63,239 bases of DNA from Clostridiales bacterium (GTDB lineage Bacteria; Bacillota; Clostridia; Oscillospirales; Acutalibacteraceae). The stretch is taken from positions 1 through 63,239 of the forward strand of contig DULI01000006.1 in NCBI GenBank assembly GCA_012840445.1, written 5' to 3'. The position numbers and the translations under genes are program-made. Under the pieces are notes generated by a model. It was not told the DNA's origin and ran no database searches. It saw nothing but the letters and a program-made list of their open reading frames with translations. Below, piece by piece: positions 8,291-16,939 of the stretch; the stretch's first letter is position 1, and each line of letters opens with the position of its first letter.

Positions 8291-9349
8291 TTACCTGTTG
8301 GAATACATTTTTTCGTAGTACTTCTGGTATTCCCCGCTGGTAACATGCTCAACCCAATCCCGGTTTTCGAGATACCACTTAATGGTCTTAACTATTCCCT
8401 TTTCAAAGGGGGTTTCGGGATACCATCCAAGTTCGTTCTTAATTTTTTCGGGATCTATGCCATACCGCCGGTCGTGCCCTTTGCGGTCCTTGACATGGCG
8501 GATTAAATGCTCGCCTACCGTGTCATCCACGTTTTCTTTTATATAATTTATAATTGTCTTTACAATAAACAGGTTTGTGCGCTCGTTATGCCCTCCGATA
8601 TTGTAAACCTCGCCTGCTTTCCCGCCGCTTATAACCATGTCGATCGCCTTGCAATGGTCTTCCACATAAAGCCAGTCGCGTATCTGCATTCCGTCCCCGT
8701 AAACAGGCAATTCCTTGTGATTAAGCACATTGTTTATCATTAGAGGGATTAATTTTTCGGGAAACTGATAGGGTCCGTAGTTGTTTGAGCAGCGGGTAAT
8801 GTTCATTGGCAGTTTGTAGGTGTCATGGTACGCCTTAACGAAAAGGTCTGCCGACGCCTTGCTGGAAGAATAGGGCGAATGCGGATCCAGCGGGGTGGTT
8901 TCGGTAAAGTAGCCTTCAGGCCCTAATGAGCCGTACACCTCATCTGTTGAAACCTGCAAAAATTTAACGCCGGGTTTGTAAACATCGTCGCCAACTGACC
9001 ATGCAGCCCTGGCGCAGTTTAGCAGGTTAACGGTGCCTAATACATTGGTTTTAACAAATATATCAGGGTCGCTTATACTGCGGTCAACATGGCTTTCCGC
9101 GGCAAAATTGACCACATAATCAACCTCGTTTTCGGAAAACAGTTTATTAATTGCCTGCCTGTCACAGATATCGGCCTGCACAAAGCTGTATCTGGGGTCG
9201 TTTTCCACCGATTTTAAGTTTTCAAGGTTGCCAGCATATGTCAGCGCGTCAACGTTGATAATTTTTATGTCTTTGTGCTTTTTAAGCATGTAAATAATAA
9301 AATTCGAGCCAATAAACCCGGCGCCGCCGGTCACCAAATAGGTTTTCAT
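8291..9349 (-). CDS. rfbB: dTDP-glucose 4,6-dehydratase
   Basis: This NAD-dependent extended short-chain dehydrogenase converts dTDP-glucose to dTDP-4-keto-6-deoxyglucose, the second step of dTDP-rhamnose synthesis. Its 352 residues begin with the Rossmann motif TGGAGFIGSNF. They include STDEVYGSLG and the YxxxK catalytic pair in PYSSSKASADLFVKAY, and later IRDWLYVEDHCKAI, all family hallmarks. The start overlaps the rfbD stop by one base (TAATG), so the two are translationally coupled. Confidence 0.97.
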   Translation of the reverse strand: MKTYLVTGGAGFIGSNFIIYMLKKHKDIKIINVDALTYAGNLENLKSVENDPRYSFVQADICDRQAINKLFSENEVDYVVNFAAESHVDRSISDPDIFVKTNVLGTVNLLNCARAAWSVGDDVYKPGVKFLQVSTDEVYGSLGPEGYFTETTPLDPHSPYSSSKASADLFVKAYHDTYKLPMNITRCSNNYGPYQFPEKLIPLMINNVLNHKELPVYGDGMQIRDWLYVEDHCKAIDMVISGGKAGEVYNIGGHNERTNLFIVKTIINYIKENVDDTVGEHLIRHVKDRKGHDRRYGIDPEKIKNELGWYPETPFEKGIVKTIKWYLENRDWVEHVTSGEYQKYYEKMYSNR

Positions 9350-10230
9350 TATACTTCCTCCAGATTTTTTATATACATTTCAAGGGCAGCCTGCCAGTCC
9401 CTCATCTCATCGCCGACGGTGCATTTAAGCATAAGGTTCTCAAGCGATGAGTATGCCGGCCTCCTTGCCGGCCGTGGGTACTCCTCTGTTGTGCAGGGGT
9501 TAACCTCGCAGGGAATATTGCTTAGTCCAACTATCCTTTTTGCGAAATCATACCAGGTGCACTCGCCATTTCCGGTACAGTGGTAAATCCCGTATTCATC
9601 TGTCAGGGCAAGCTTTAAAATATGATGGGCAAGGTCGTTGGCATTGGTGGGATTTCCCCTTTGGTCGTTGACCACCATAAGGCTTCCCTTTTCCCTTGCG
9701 GCCCTTATAATAGTTTTAACAAAATTTTTGCCCTCATATCCATAAAGCCAGGCGGTTCGCACTATGAAACAGCGTGTAGAGAAAGCCAAGACATACTCTT
9801 CGCCCAGCCGTTTGGATTTTCCGTATATGCTCTGCGGATTGCAAATATCCCATTCAACATAAGGCCTGTTAGCGTCACCCGCAAACACATAGTCGGTAGA
9901 GATGTGTATAAGCTTCGAGCCATACTTTTCGGCAGCCACCGCAAGATTTCGTGGGCCTATGGCGTTGACCTTCATGGCCGTAACAAAATCTGTCTCGCAG
10001 GCGTCCACATTGGTCATGGCAGCGCAGTTAATAACCACGTCGGGTTTTACCGAACCCACAAGCTTCATGACCTGCTGCATATCGCTGATATCATGCTCTA
10101 TGTCGACTGCCGTTACCTCGGCGGTTTTGTAAATTTGGTCAATCTCTCCGATTTCGCTTTTCCCAGCTTTTAATATTCTTTGAATCTCGCTGCCAAGCTG
10201 ACCTTTGGCACCGGTAATGAGTATTTTCAT
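9349..10230 (-). CDS. rfbD: dTDP-4-dehydrorhamnose reductase
   Basis: This enzyme reduces dTDP-4-keto-L-rhamnose to dTDP-L-rhamnose, the last step of the pathway, using NAD(P)H. The 293-residue protein has the Rossmann motif TGAKGQLGSEI, STDYVFAGD and the catalytic SIYGKSKRLGEEYV. It ends with the usual RPAYSSLEN segment. AGGTGAGA is placed just before the ATG. In the operon it lies between rfbA and rfbB. Confidence 0.97.
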   Translation of the reverse strand: MKILITGAKGQLGSEIQRILKAGKSEIGEIDQIYKTAEVTAVDIEHDISDMQQVMKLVGSVKPDVVINCAAMTNVDACETDFVTAMKVNAIGPRNLAVAAEKYGSKLIHISTDYVFAGDANRPYVEWDICNPQSIYGKSKRLGEEYVLAFSTRCFIVRTAWLYGYEGKNFVKTIIRAAREKGSLMVVNDQRGNPTNANDLAHHILKLALTDEYGIYHCTGNGECTWYDFAKRIVGLSNIPCEVNPCTTEEYPRPARRPAYSSLENLMLKCTVGDEMRDWQAALEMYIKNLEEV

Positions 10231-10245
10231 TCTCTCACCTAATTA

Positions 10246-11115
10246 TCATGCTTCCTGGGCAATTTTAAACAGATATTGCCCATATTCTGTGGTTTTCAGT
10301 TTCTCCGCATGTTTAAGCAGGCATTCCCTGTCAATAAAGCCCTTCCTATATGCAATCTCTTCAATACAGGCTATGTAAAGACCTTGCCTTGTCTGCACCG
10401 CCTCTACAAAATTGGCGGCTGCCAGCAGGGAACGGTGGGTGCCCGTATCCAGCCATGCCATTCCCCTGCCAAACAGTTCTACCTTTAATTTGCCCATTTT
10501 AAGGTATTCGAGGTTGACAGAGGTAATCTCAAGTTCTCCCCTTGCCGAAGGCTTGATTTGCTTTGCAATCTCCTTTACCTCATTGTCATAGAAGTACAGC
10601 CCCGGCACAGCGTAGTTGGATTTTGGGTTTTTGGGCTTTTCCTCGAGGGAAATAACATTCCAGTCCTCGTCAAATTCAACAACGCCAAAATCGGACGGAT
10701 TGCTAACATGATAGCCGAAAATGGTAGCCCCGATTTTTCTTGAAGCGGCATTCTCAAGTCTTTTGGTAAAGCCGTAGCCGTAGAAAATGTTGTCACCCAG
10801 CACCAGGCATACATTGTCGTTACCAATAAAATCGGCGCCGATTATAAAGGCGTCAGCCAACCCTCTTGGTGTTTCCTGCACCGCATAATCAAAGCTCAAG
10901 CCGATCTGCGAGCCGTCTCCCAAAAGCTCTTTATACATCGGCAGGTCCCGGGGCGTGGAAATAATAAGTACTTCCCTTATGCCCGCAAGCATCAGGGTTG
11001 AAAGCGGGTAATAAATCATGGGTTTATCGTATACCGTCAGCATCTGCTTGGATACGGCTATGGTCGAAGGGTAAAGCCTTGTTCCGGCACCGCCCGCTAA
11101 GATAATACCTTTCAT
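10246..11115 (-). CDS. rfbA: glucose-1-phosphate thymidylyltransferase
   Basis: This enzyme makes dTDP-glucose from glucose-1-phosphate and dTTP, the entry step to dTDP-L-rhamnose. The 289 residues show the nucleotidyltransferase signature [13 protein letters not shown], then VLGDNIFYG and [12 protein letters not shown], all characteristic of RmlA. The length is normal for the family. It lies 14 bases downstream of the glycosyltransferase gene, with GGAAGG before the ATG, and starts the enzyme series rfbA-D-B-C. Confidence 0.97.
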   Translation of the reverse strand: MKGIILAGGAGTRLYPSTIAVSKQMLTVYDKPMIYYPLSTLMLAGIREVLIISTPRDLPMYKELLGDGSQIGLSFDYAVQETPRGLADAFIIGADFIGNDNVCLVLGDNIFYGYGFTKRLENAASRKIGATIFGYHVSNPSDFGVVEFDEDWNVISLEEKPKNPKSNYAVPGLYFYDNEVKEIAKQIKPSARGELEITSVNLEYLKMGKLKVELFGRGMAWLDTGTHRSLLAAANFVEAVQTRQGLYIACIEEIAYRKGFIDRECLLKHAEKLKTTEYGQYLFKIAQEA

Positions 11116-11129
11116 ATTGTATACCTTCC

Positions 11130-11903
11130 TTATTTTTTTCTAAACCATTTTAGATAATACTTTACTATTGACCGGACATGTATCATGAAATATTTAAAGC
11201 TTTTATAGCTAGCACGCTCCCAAAGGTGAATAACCGACACACAGGGATAAAACACAACCCTTCCAAACTGCTTTGCCCTTTTGGTTAAATCGGCATCTTC
11301 CAGATACATAAAAAAACGGTCGTCAAAGCCGTTTAATTGCTTAAAGGCATCGGTTCTTATAAACATAAAACATCCGGTGCAAAAATCTATATCCAAGGGC
11401 TGTTTTATCTCCACATTCTGCATGGTGTATTCAGCGCGAAGGTTTTTAAAAATTTTACCGAACTTCTGCAGCTTGCCGCCAATTAGGTATTTAATTCTTG
11501 GCTCCCGTTTGGGCAAATGCTGTTCGGTACCGTCCTGGTTTAAAACCTTGGGAGTCACCATCACAATGTCTGGGTGCTCGTTCAAAAAAGCGGCCAAATC
11601 CGAGATAACATCCGAATCCAAAATAATATCCGGGTTGATAATTACATGATATTCAGAATCTATAAGCTCCAAAACCTTATTGTGCGCCCATCCGAAACCG
11701 CCGTTAATTTGGTTCCGGATTACCTTTACCTGCGGGAATTCCCGCTCTATAAAATCGGCTGTTTTGTCAGTGGAGGCGTTGTCGGATATATAAAGGGTCA
11801 GATCAACGCCCTTTGTGTTGTCCAATATGGAACGCACTGTACGTTCGATCTTGTCCATGCTGTTATAGGTTACTATGCAGGCAGAAACTTTAGTATCCGG
11901 CAT
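11130..11903 (-). CDS. GT2 glycosyltransferase, probable rhamnosyltransferase
   Basis: This is a GT-A fold transferase of 257 residues, with the nucleotide-sugar region [29 protein letters not shown], the NPDI metal-binding position and the late acidic [14 protein letters not shown], which resembles WbbL-type rhamnosyltransferases. It has no membrane helix and is probably a peripheral membrane protein at the cytoplasmic face. Being first in the dTDP-rhamnose operon, it most likely uses that sugar for a cell-wall polymer, but the acceptor cannot be read from the sequence. No clean promoter was identified in the 90 bases upstream. Confidence 0.85.
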   Translation of the reverse strand: MPDTKVSACIVTYNSMDKIERTVRSILDNTKGVDLTLYISDNASTDKTADFIEREFPQVKVIRNQINGGFGWAHNKVLELIDSEYHVIINPDIILDSDVISDLAAFLNEHPDIVMVTPKVLNQDGTEQHLPKREPRIKYLIGGKLQKFGKIFKNLRAEYTMQNVEIKQPLDIDFCTGCFMFIRTDAFKQLNGFDDRFFMYLEDADLTKRAKQFGRVVFYPCVSVIHLWERASYKSFKYFMIHVRSIVKYYLKWFRKK

Positions 11904-11972
11904 AACGCCGCACTACCTTTCAGAAAAAATGAATCACACTATTAACGCCATATTATTTTACCATTTATATAT

Positions 11973-11995
11973 AAAAAAAGCAATAGCGGGCTATT
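11973..11995 (-). terminator. terminator of the alkD transcript
   Basis: On the minus strand AATAG and CTATT pair around a short loop, overlapping the alkD stop codon, and are followed by GC and seven T (11973-11979). It would also separate alkD from the rhamnose operon downstream. Confidence 0.6.
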
Positions 11996-12720
11996 TTGCC
12001 GCTGTTGTGTTTTGGCGCCTGAGTGTTTTTATTTGCATTTTTGTATTTTTGTCAACCTTGTTAGATTCTGCGATTTTCTGCAAAGCCTTGTTATATGTCC
12101 AGTCGTCCAGCGAGCAGTTTTTTAAGTATTGTAATGTCTCTTGAGGAAACTCAATAAAGCAGAACGACAAAAGCCACGCCACCGCCATTTTCACATAATA
12201 ACCGCCCTTTGCCTTATTACAGGCATCGAATATCAAATCTAAATTCTCCCGGGTTAAATATTTGGACAGTAAGATAACCAATGCAAATCTGGTTTCAAAC
12301 TCAAAACCCGGAAGAAATGACAGCGCAAACTCCAGAAACTTTTCCTTGTCCTGTTTCCTTATTTTAATGCTTGTGGCAAAGGTATCGCAAACCGCCCAGT
12401 TGTTAATCCTGGGAACATAATTCCGGCAGAAATCCATAAGCTTTTCTATTGTAAGTTTAGAATAACAGGCAATCAAACCCTCAAGCAACAGCGTTTCATG
12501 ATATTCGCCTTGGCAAACTTCCAAGAAATTGCGCAAAATTGCCCTTTGCTATTTCCTTTGATATATTGCGTAATACCGGCATCCTGACACCAAGGATATT
12601 TTGCTCCCCAGGTATTAAACGCTGCATAAATTCCTTATATTTGGGATCTGCAGAAATCTTTAGCTCTGTCAAAAATTCTTCATAATCACTTTGGGACCAA
12701 TGGGTCCTGCAAAGCTGCAT
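11991..12720 (-). pseudogene. alkD: DNA alkylation repair enzyme (AlkD-like), single-base frameshift
   Basis: AlkD proteins are HEAT-repeat DNA glycosylases that remove 3-methyladenine and 7-methylguanine. The gene starts at ATG 12720 behind GGGTGG and reads about 66 residues of family sequence, with QLCRTHWSQSDYEEFL and GVRMPVLRNISKEIAKGN. It then runs out of frame near 12521-12522, where an extra C seems present (CTTGGAAGT for CTTGAAGT on the coding strand). Removing it restores LEVCQGEYHET and a 242-residue protein of normal length. The downstream part keeps NWAVCD and the later Trp of KMAVAWLLSFCF, positions that match catalytic residues of AlkD. It could be a recent pseudogene or a sequencing error. 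Confidence 0.82.
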
Positions 12721-12736
12721 AATACCACCCTCATAC

Positions 12737-12764
12737 AAAAAGCCGCGGCAAATATGCTGCGGCT
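12737..12764 (-). terminator. terminator overlapping the stop of the gene at 12763
   Basis: AGCCGCGGC (12741-12749) pairs with 12756-12764, with one wobble, and on the minus strand it is followed by a T run (12737-12740). It begins inside the stop codon of the upstream gene. Confidence 0.65.
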
Positions 12765-13530
12765 ATTTAAGTTTTCTTCGTTTGATTTTAATGCCCGCGG
12801 CGTCCTGCTCACTTTTTCTAAGTAGATCCCTAATAAAGGAAATGATGATTAACACAACAGCCACCGCCGCGGCAATTATTATTATGGCAGTAATAATAAT
12901 CTGAATAACCGTATTCCCGTCAAGTATGTCGAAGAGCGGCTTATTCTGTTCGATAACAAGGGTGTTTACCACCGACCTTGCCTCATCCACACTATTACTG
13001 TCAAGCTGATTTGAGAGGTTGTTATAGTAAACAACAGCATAATAATTGCCGTTCTGGATTGTGACATACTGTAAAAAACAGAAGCCGTCAGCCTCAACCC
13101 GTATTTCATAAAACGGCTGGCTGTTTACGTCAATATAATTCCAGCCTTTTAAAGACTCTTCAGGTATTTCGGAAATCAGGGCGCTTATTGCATTATAGGC
13201 CGAATCAGTGTCAAGGTTTTTAAGGGTCACAATTTCTTTGGAAAAATCAGTTTGCCAGGTTTTGATTTGAAACTGCCTGTCATTGCGCTGGGTTGCTGCA
13301 AATGCAATCATGTTGCTGTTCTGCATGTGCTGCTTAAAGGAATTTACCGAATGATGCAGGTGTTCTATGAACTCACTGTGTTTTCGCAACGTGTCAGGTG
13401 TAATTACAGTATATTCATCGGGAAACTGAATGGAAAGTTTGTGTTCCTTAATATTTAGCGGGCTGGCGGTTACAGCAACAGTAAAAAGCGCAAGAACCAA
13501 ACACAGCATAATTGGTAGCTTTAATTTCAT
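12763..13530 (-). CDS. unrecognised secreted or membrane-anchored protein
   Basis: I do not recognise this 255-residue protein. It has an N-terminal signal peptide (about 1-22, LPIMLCLVLALFTVAVTA), an extracellular region of about 175 residues and one very hydrophobic helix near 208-232. A basic cytoplasmic tail, KIKRRKLK, ends it. Its pattern (LSIQFPDEYTVITPD early, then an amphipathic stretch and the closing strand FLQYVTIQNGNYYAVVYY) resembles small PsbP/MOG1-like surface domains, but that is a guess. The ATG at 13530 is preferred; an in-frame GTG lies 6 bases upstream. It lies between folD and alkD on the same strand and ends in its own terminator. Confidence 0.7.
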   Translation of the reverse strand: MKLKLPIMLCLVLALFTVAVTASPLNIKEHKLSIQFPDEYTVITPDTLRKHSEFIEHLHHSVNSFKQHMQNSNMIAFAATQRNDRQFQIKTWQTDFSKEIVTLKNLDTDSAYNAISALISEIPEESLKGWNYIDVNSQPFYEIRVEADGFCFLQYVTIQNGNYYAVVYYNNLSNQLDSNSVDEARSVVNTLVIEQNKPLFDILDGNTVIQIIITAIIIIAAAVAVVLIIISFIRDLLRKSEQDAAGIKIKRRKLK

Positions 13531-13551
13531 TACCACACCCGCCTTTTTTGT

Positions 13552-14406
13552 TTATATAAAACCATTCTGCCGCCTTGCCGCAGTAACGGTGTTTTGCATC
13601 AATACGGCTATTGTCATTGGGCCTACCCCGCCTGGAACAGGCGTAATGGCAGAAGATATTGGCTCTACCGCCTTAAAGTCTACATCCCCCGTAATCTTGC
13701 CGTCCTCAAGCCGGTTCATGCCGACATCAATCACAACCGTACCGGGCTTTACCATATCTGCCGTTACAAAATTGGCCTTACCCACCGCCGCCACCAGGAT
13801 ATCCGCGGTACGGGTTATTTCCTTTAAATTCCGAGTTTTGGAATGGCAAATAGTCACGGTGGCATTTTTATGAAGCATAAGCATTGCCATAGGCTTGCCC
13901 ACGATATTCGAGCGGCCAATTACCACACAGTGCTTTCCTTCAACATCTATATCGCAATAGCGCAGCATTTCCATAATGCCCGCCGGGGTGCAGGGCAGGA
14001 AATCAAAGTTGCCTATCATAATCCGCCCCACATTCATGGGATGAAAGGCATCCACATCCTTGTTTGGCGAAATCGAATTAATAACTTTTTCCTCGTCAAG
14101 GTGTGGCGGCAGAGGAAGTTGACATAATATTCCGTTTATATCGCTGCGGTTATTAAGGCTGGAGATTAGTGCCAACAACTCCTCCTGGGTCACATCATTG
14201 GGAAGCGCATGCTCCTCTGAATATATCCCCAGCTGTTCGCAGGCTTTTTTCTTGTTGTTTACATAAATCCGCGAAGCGGGGTCCCCTTCCACAATAATAA
14301 CTGCAAGGCCCGGGGTTATCCCCTTGGATTTCAGTTCTTCCACCTGGGCCTTAACCCGCTCCTTAAATGCTGCTGAAATTTCCTTTCCGTCTATTATCCT
14401 TGCCAT
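13552..14406 (-). CDS. folD: bifunctional methylenetetrahydrofolate dehydrogenase/cyclohydrolase
   Basis: FolD interconverts 5,10-methylene-, methenyl- and 10-formyl-tetrahydrofolate, supplying one-carbon units for purines and other products. The 284-residue protein shows YVNNKKKACEQLGI with the catalytic Lys, QLPLPPHLDE, the family motif PNKDVDAFHPMNVGRI and the dinucleotide-binding VIGRSNIVGKPMAMLML. The closing PVPGGVGPMTIAVLMQNT is also typical. GGAGAG precedes the ATG. It sits downstream of lgt on the same strand, 73 bases away. Confidence 0.97.
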   Translation of the reverse strand: MARIIDGKEISAAFKERVKAQVEELKSKGITPGLAVIIVEGDPASRIYVNNKKKACEQLGIYSEEHALPNDVTQEELLALISSLNNRSDINGILCQLPLPPHLDEEKVINSISPNKDVDAFHPMNVGRIMIGNFDFLPCTPAGIMEMLRYCDIDVEGKHCVVIGRSNIVGKPMAMLMLHKNATVTICHSKTRNLKEITRTADILVAAVGKANFVTADMVKPGTVVIDVGMNRLEDGKITGDVDFKAVEPISSAITPVPGGVGPMTIAVLMQNTVTAARRQNGFI

Positions 14407-14433
14407 GTTAACTCTCCATTCTCTATGTAATTA

Positions 14434-14450
14434 CCCGACAAAAGGTCGGG
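14434..14450 (-). repeat. small hairpin between lgt and folD
   Basis: CCCGAC (14434-14439) pairs with GTCGGG (14445-14450) around a 5-base loop. There is no T run on either strand. It may be only a spacer hairpin in the lgt-folD message. Confidence 0.4.
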
Positions 14451-14479
14451 ACATACCTTAAGGCCAGCCGGGACATAAA

Positions 14480-15607
14480 TTAGTCTTCGGCTTCTCCCTT
14501 ATTTTCGCTGTAGTAAATGGTGGGGTCGTATGTGTTTTCCCCTAAATCATCCGTTCGCTCGGCCTCAATGCCTCCCATTGCATTAAGAAACTGTTCTGCG
14601 GCATTCTCGTCAAGATTATCCAAAATGTCGCTGTCGTCGGCATCTTCCGAAGGCTCGTCGGTCCATGCACCGTAGCCTTTGTCTTCGCCGCTGCCCGTAC
14701 CCTCGTCTTTCATAATGTTTTCATCTGTAATATCATGGGTATCAGTATCCGCATTCAGCTGTATACCCTCAAATAAAGGAGTGTATTCCTGCTGGGATTC
14801 GTTCTTAAGCTTTATAAGAATAATCCCTATTGCAAGGCTGCAGCCCGCAAACAATAGTAAAGACAGCCATTTAGAGACCCTAAAGTCGCCAATCATGAGG
14901 CTGTCGGTCCTAAGGCCCTCAATAAAGAACCTTCCAATCCCATACAACGCTCCGTACATTAAAAACAGTTCCCCCTTAAATTTTCTGCGGCGGCTTAAGG
15001 TATGTAGGATAATAAATCCAATTAAGCACCATACCGACTCATACAAAAAACAGGGGTGAACTAGCCCGTAGCCGTATTCCTCCTGGATCCTGTTGCTGGT
15101 CATTCCCCACCAGGAGCTGTTGGTAAAGGTACCATATGCCTCCTGATTGAAAAAGTTGCCCCAGCGGCCTATTGCTTGTCCAATAAAGAACCCTATAGCA
15201 CCCAGGTCAAAAAGGTCTAACATATTTATTTTTCTGATTTTGCACATCAAAGCAGCGCTTAAAAAGGCTCCAATTACTCCGCCGTAAATCGCCATTCCAC
15301 CGCTATGAATATCAAAAAATCCGGCAATGCTTTCAGTTTTAACGCCGTCAAAAAGCAGATAATATGCCCTCGCGCAAATTATTGAAACAGGGGTGGAAAC
15401 CAGAATTACGTCAATAACCTTGTCGGGGTTAAGCTCGAAGGATTTGGCCCGTTTCATGGCATACAAAATAGCAAGGCCAAATCCCAGGGAAATCAGTATA
15501 CCATACCAGTAAATATCCCAGCCGCCTGCTATTGGCAGCGAAAAGGCCACCGGCTTTATGTCAAACTCAAGCCCGAACAATGTCACATGGTAAACCGTAT
15601 CTGCCAT
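14480..15607 (-). CDS. lgt: prolipoprotein diacylglyceryl transferase with long acidic C-terminal tail
   Basis: Lgt transfers diacylglycerol from phosphatidylglycerol to the lipobox Cys of prolipoproteins in the cytoplasmic membrane. Residues 1 to about 275 form the polytopic enzyme, with IYWYGILISLGF at the start, the signature GRWGNFFNQEAYG near residue 145, HPCFLYES and GRFFIEGLRTDSL. The family is normally 260-300 residues long. Here about 95 more follow, rich in Asp, Glu and Gly with no membrane segment, so probably a disordered tail. AAGGAGTG precedes the ATG. The tail is part of one continuous frame with no sign of a fusion to another known domain. Confidence 0.95.
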   Translation of the reverse strand: MADTVYHVTLFGLEFDIKPVAFSLPIAGGWDIYWYGILISLGFGLAILYAMKRAKSFELNPDKVIDVILVSTPVSIICARAYYLLFDGVKTESIAGFFDIHSGGMAIYGGVIGAFLSAALMCKIRKINMLDLFDLGAIGFFIGQAIGRWGNFFNQEAYGTFTNSSWWGMTSNRIQEEYGYGLVHPCFLYESVWCLIGFIILHTLSRRRKFKGELFLMYGALYGIGRFFIEGLRTDSLMIGDFRVSKWLSLLLFAGCSLAIGIILIKLKNESQQEYTPLFEGIQLNADTDTHDITDENIMKDEGTGSGEDKGYGAWTDEPSEDADDSDILDNLDENAAEQFLNAMGGIEAERTDDLGENTYDPTIYYSENKGEAED

Positions 15608-15649
15608 ATTAACACTCCTTATACCAACAGTAATGAGGTTAAACCAATT

Positions 15650-16918
15650 TTAATTCGGGGATATTACCGACAAAGCCATATACTTTTCATCGAAGGCCTC
15701 CAGCCGATTAATTACGTCTTCTATTTTGGTATTGCGAATAATCTCAATGGTATCATACAAATCATTGCCATTTATGGCGCAGTCGGTAATCTCGTAGCCT
15801 ATATTTTCAACATCGTTAAATACCATAACTGCCGCCCCGTACAGCTTGCGGCGAATACCCTCAAAAAGTTTCTGGTCTATGCCTTCGGTTTTAAGCCGTT
15901 TTATTTCGCTGTTTATTTCCTCTGCCACCCGTTTCGGGTCGCTTGACTCACCCTTAATTATAGACGCGGCATACCCGAAGCCCGCAAAGTATTCAAGACC
16001 GATATTTTCATTAATAAGCCCCTCGTCAACCAATTTTTTAAACAAGGGTGACGCTTTATCCATTAAAACCATAAGCAAAAACAGCGTATGGATTCTGATA
16101 TCCAGCGGCTTGATTTCAGCGCCACACTCATCCTTATACCCTAAACAAAACAACGGCTGTGATACGGGAAGTTTTTGATCAATGTAATGCTTTACCACTT
16201 CCCTCGGTTCCGAAAATCCGCTGCGCTCGATTTCTACGGGCTCTGATTCCTTCAAAGAGGACTCGATTTGTTTTAGGGTCTTATCAATATCCACGTTGCC
16301 GACAACGCAGATGAACATGTTGCTAAGATTATAAAAGGTATAGTAGCAGTCATAAAGCAGCCTGTCGGTAATCTGGGCAATGGATTCAACAGTTCCCGCA
16401 ATGTTTATTTTTACCGAATGGTTTTTATACAGCGCCGATAACAGGTTGAAAAACACGCACCAGTTGGCGTTGTCTTCGTACATCCGGATTTCCTGCCCGA
16501 TTATGCCCTGTTCCTTCTGAACAGTCTCCTTGGTAAAATAGGGTGACTGGACAAAATCCAGCAGAATGTCAAGGTTTTCCTCAAAGCGGTCCGAGCAGGA
16601 GAACAGATAGCAGGTGCGGTCAAAACTTGTGTAGGCATTCGCATAGGCGCCGGTTTTGGCATAGCGGGAAAAGGCATCGCCGTCCTCGCTCTCAAAAAGC
16701 TTGTGCTCAAGAAAATGGGCAATGCCGGCCGGTACTTCTATCCATTCCCCTTTGTCTTTTTTAAATTTGCTGTCAACCGAGCCGTATTTGGTTCCAAAAA
16801 CAGCATAGGCGGTTGAATAGTCTGGTTTGGGGCAGATATATACTGTCAAGCCGCTTTTGTGCTCGGCTTTTACATACATTTCGCCAAGATGGTCATTTCT
16901 GTATTCGGTAACAGTCAT
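15650..16918 (-). CDS. M16 family metallopeptidase, YmfH-like
   Basis: This is a 422-residue zinc protease of the M16 (insulinase/processing peptidase) clan. The inverted zinc motif HFLEH (residues 68-72, in AGIAHFLEHKLFES) is intact, so this partner should be catalytic. It is cytoplasmic, with no signal peptide. It follows the gene at 16940 by 21 bases, reproducing the Bacillus ymfF-ymfH pair of one inactive and one active M16 subunit. The physiological substrate is not known. Start choice is by the ATG with AAAGG 12 bases upstream. Confidence 0.9.
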   Translation of the reverse strand: MTVTEYRNDHLGEMYVKAEHKSGLTVYICPKPDYSTAYAVFGTKYGSVDSKFKKDKGEWIEVPAGIAHFLEHKLFESEDGDAFSRYAKTGAYANAYTSFDRTCYLFSCSDRFEENLDILLDFVQSPYFTKETVQKEQGIIGQEIRMYEDNANWCVFFNLLSALYKNHSVKINIAGTVESIAQITDRLLYDCYYTFYNLSNMFICVVGNVDIDKTLKQIESSLKESEPVEIERSGFSEPREVVKHYIDQKLPVSQPLFCLGYKDECGAEIKPLDIRIHTLFLLMVLMDKASPLFKKLVDEGLINENIGLEYFAGFGYAASIIKGESSDPKRVAEEINSEIKRLKTEGIDQKLFEGIRRKLYGAAVMVFNDVENIGYEITDCAINGNDLYDTIEIIRNTKIEDVINRLEAFDEKYMALSVISPN

Positions 16919-16939
16919 ATCAATCCATGCCTTTCAAAA

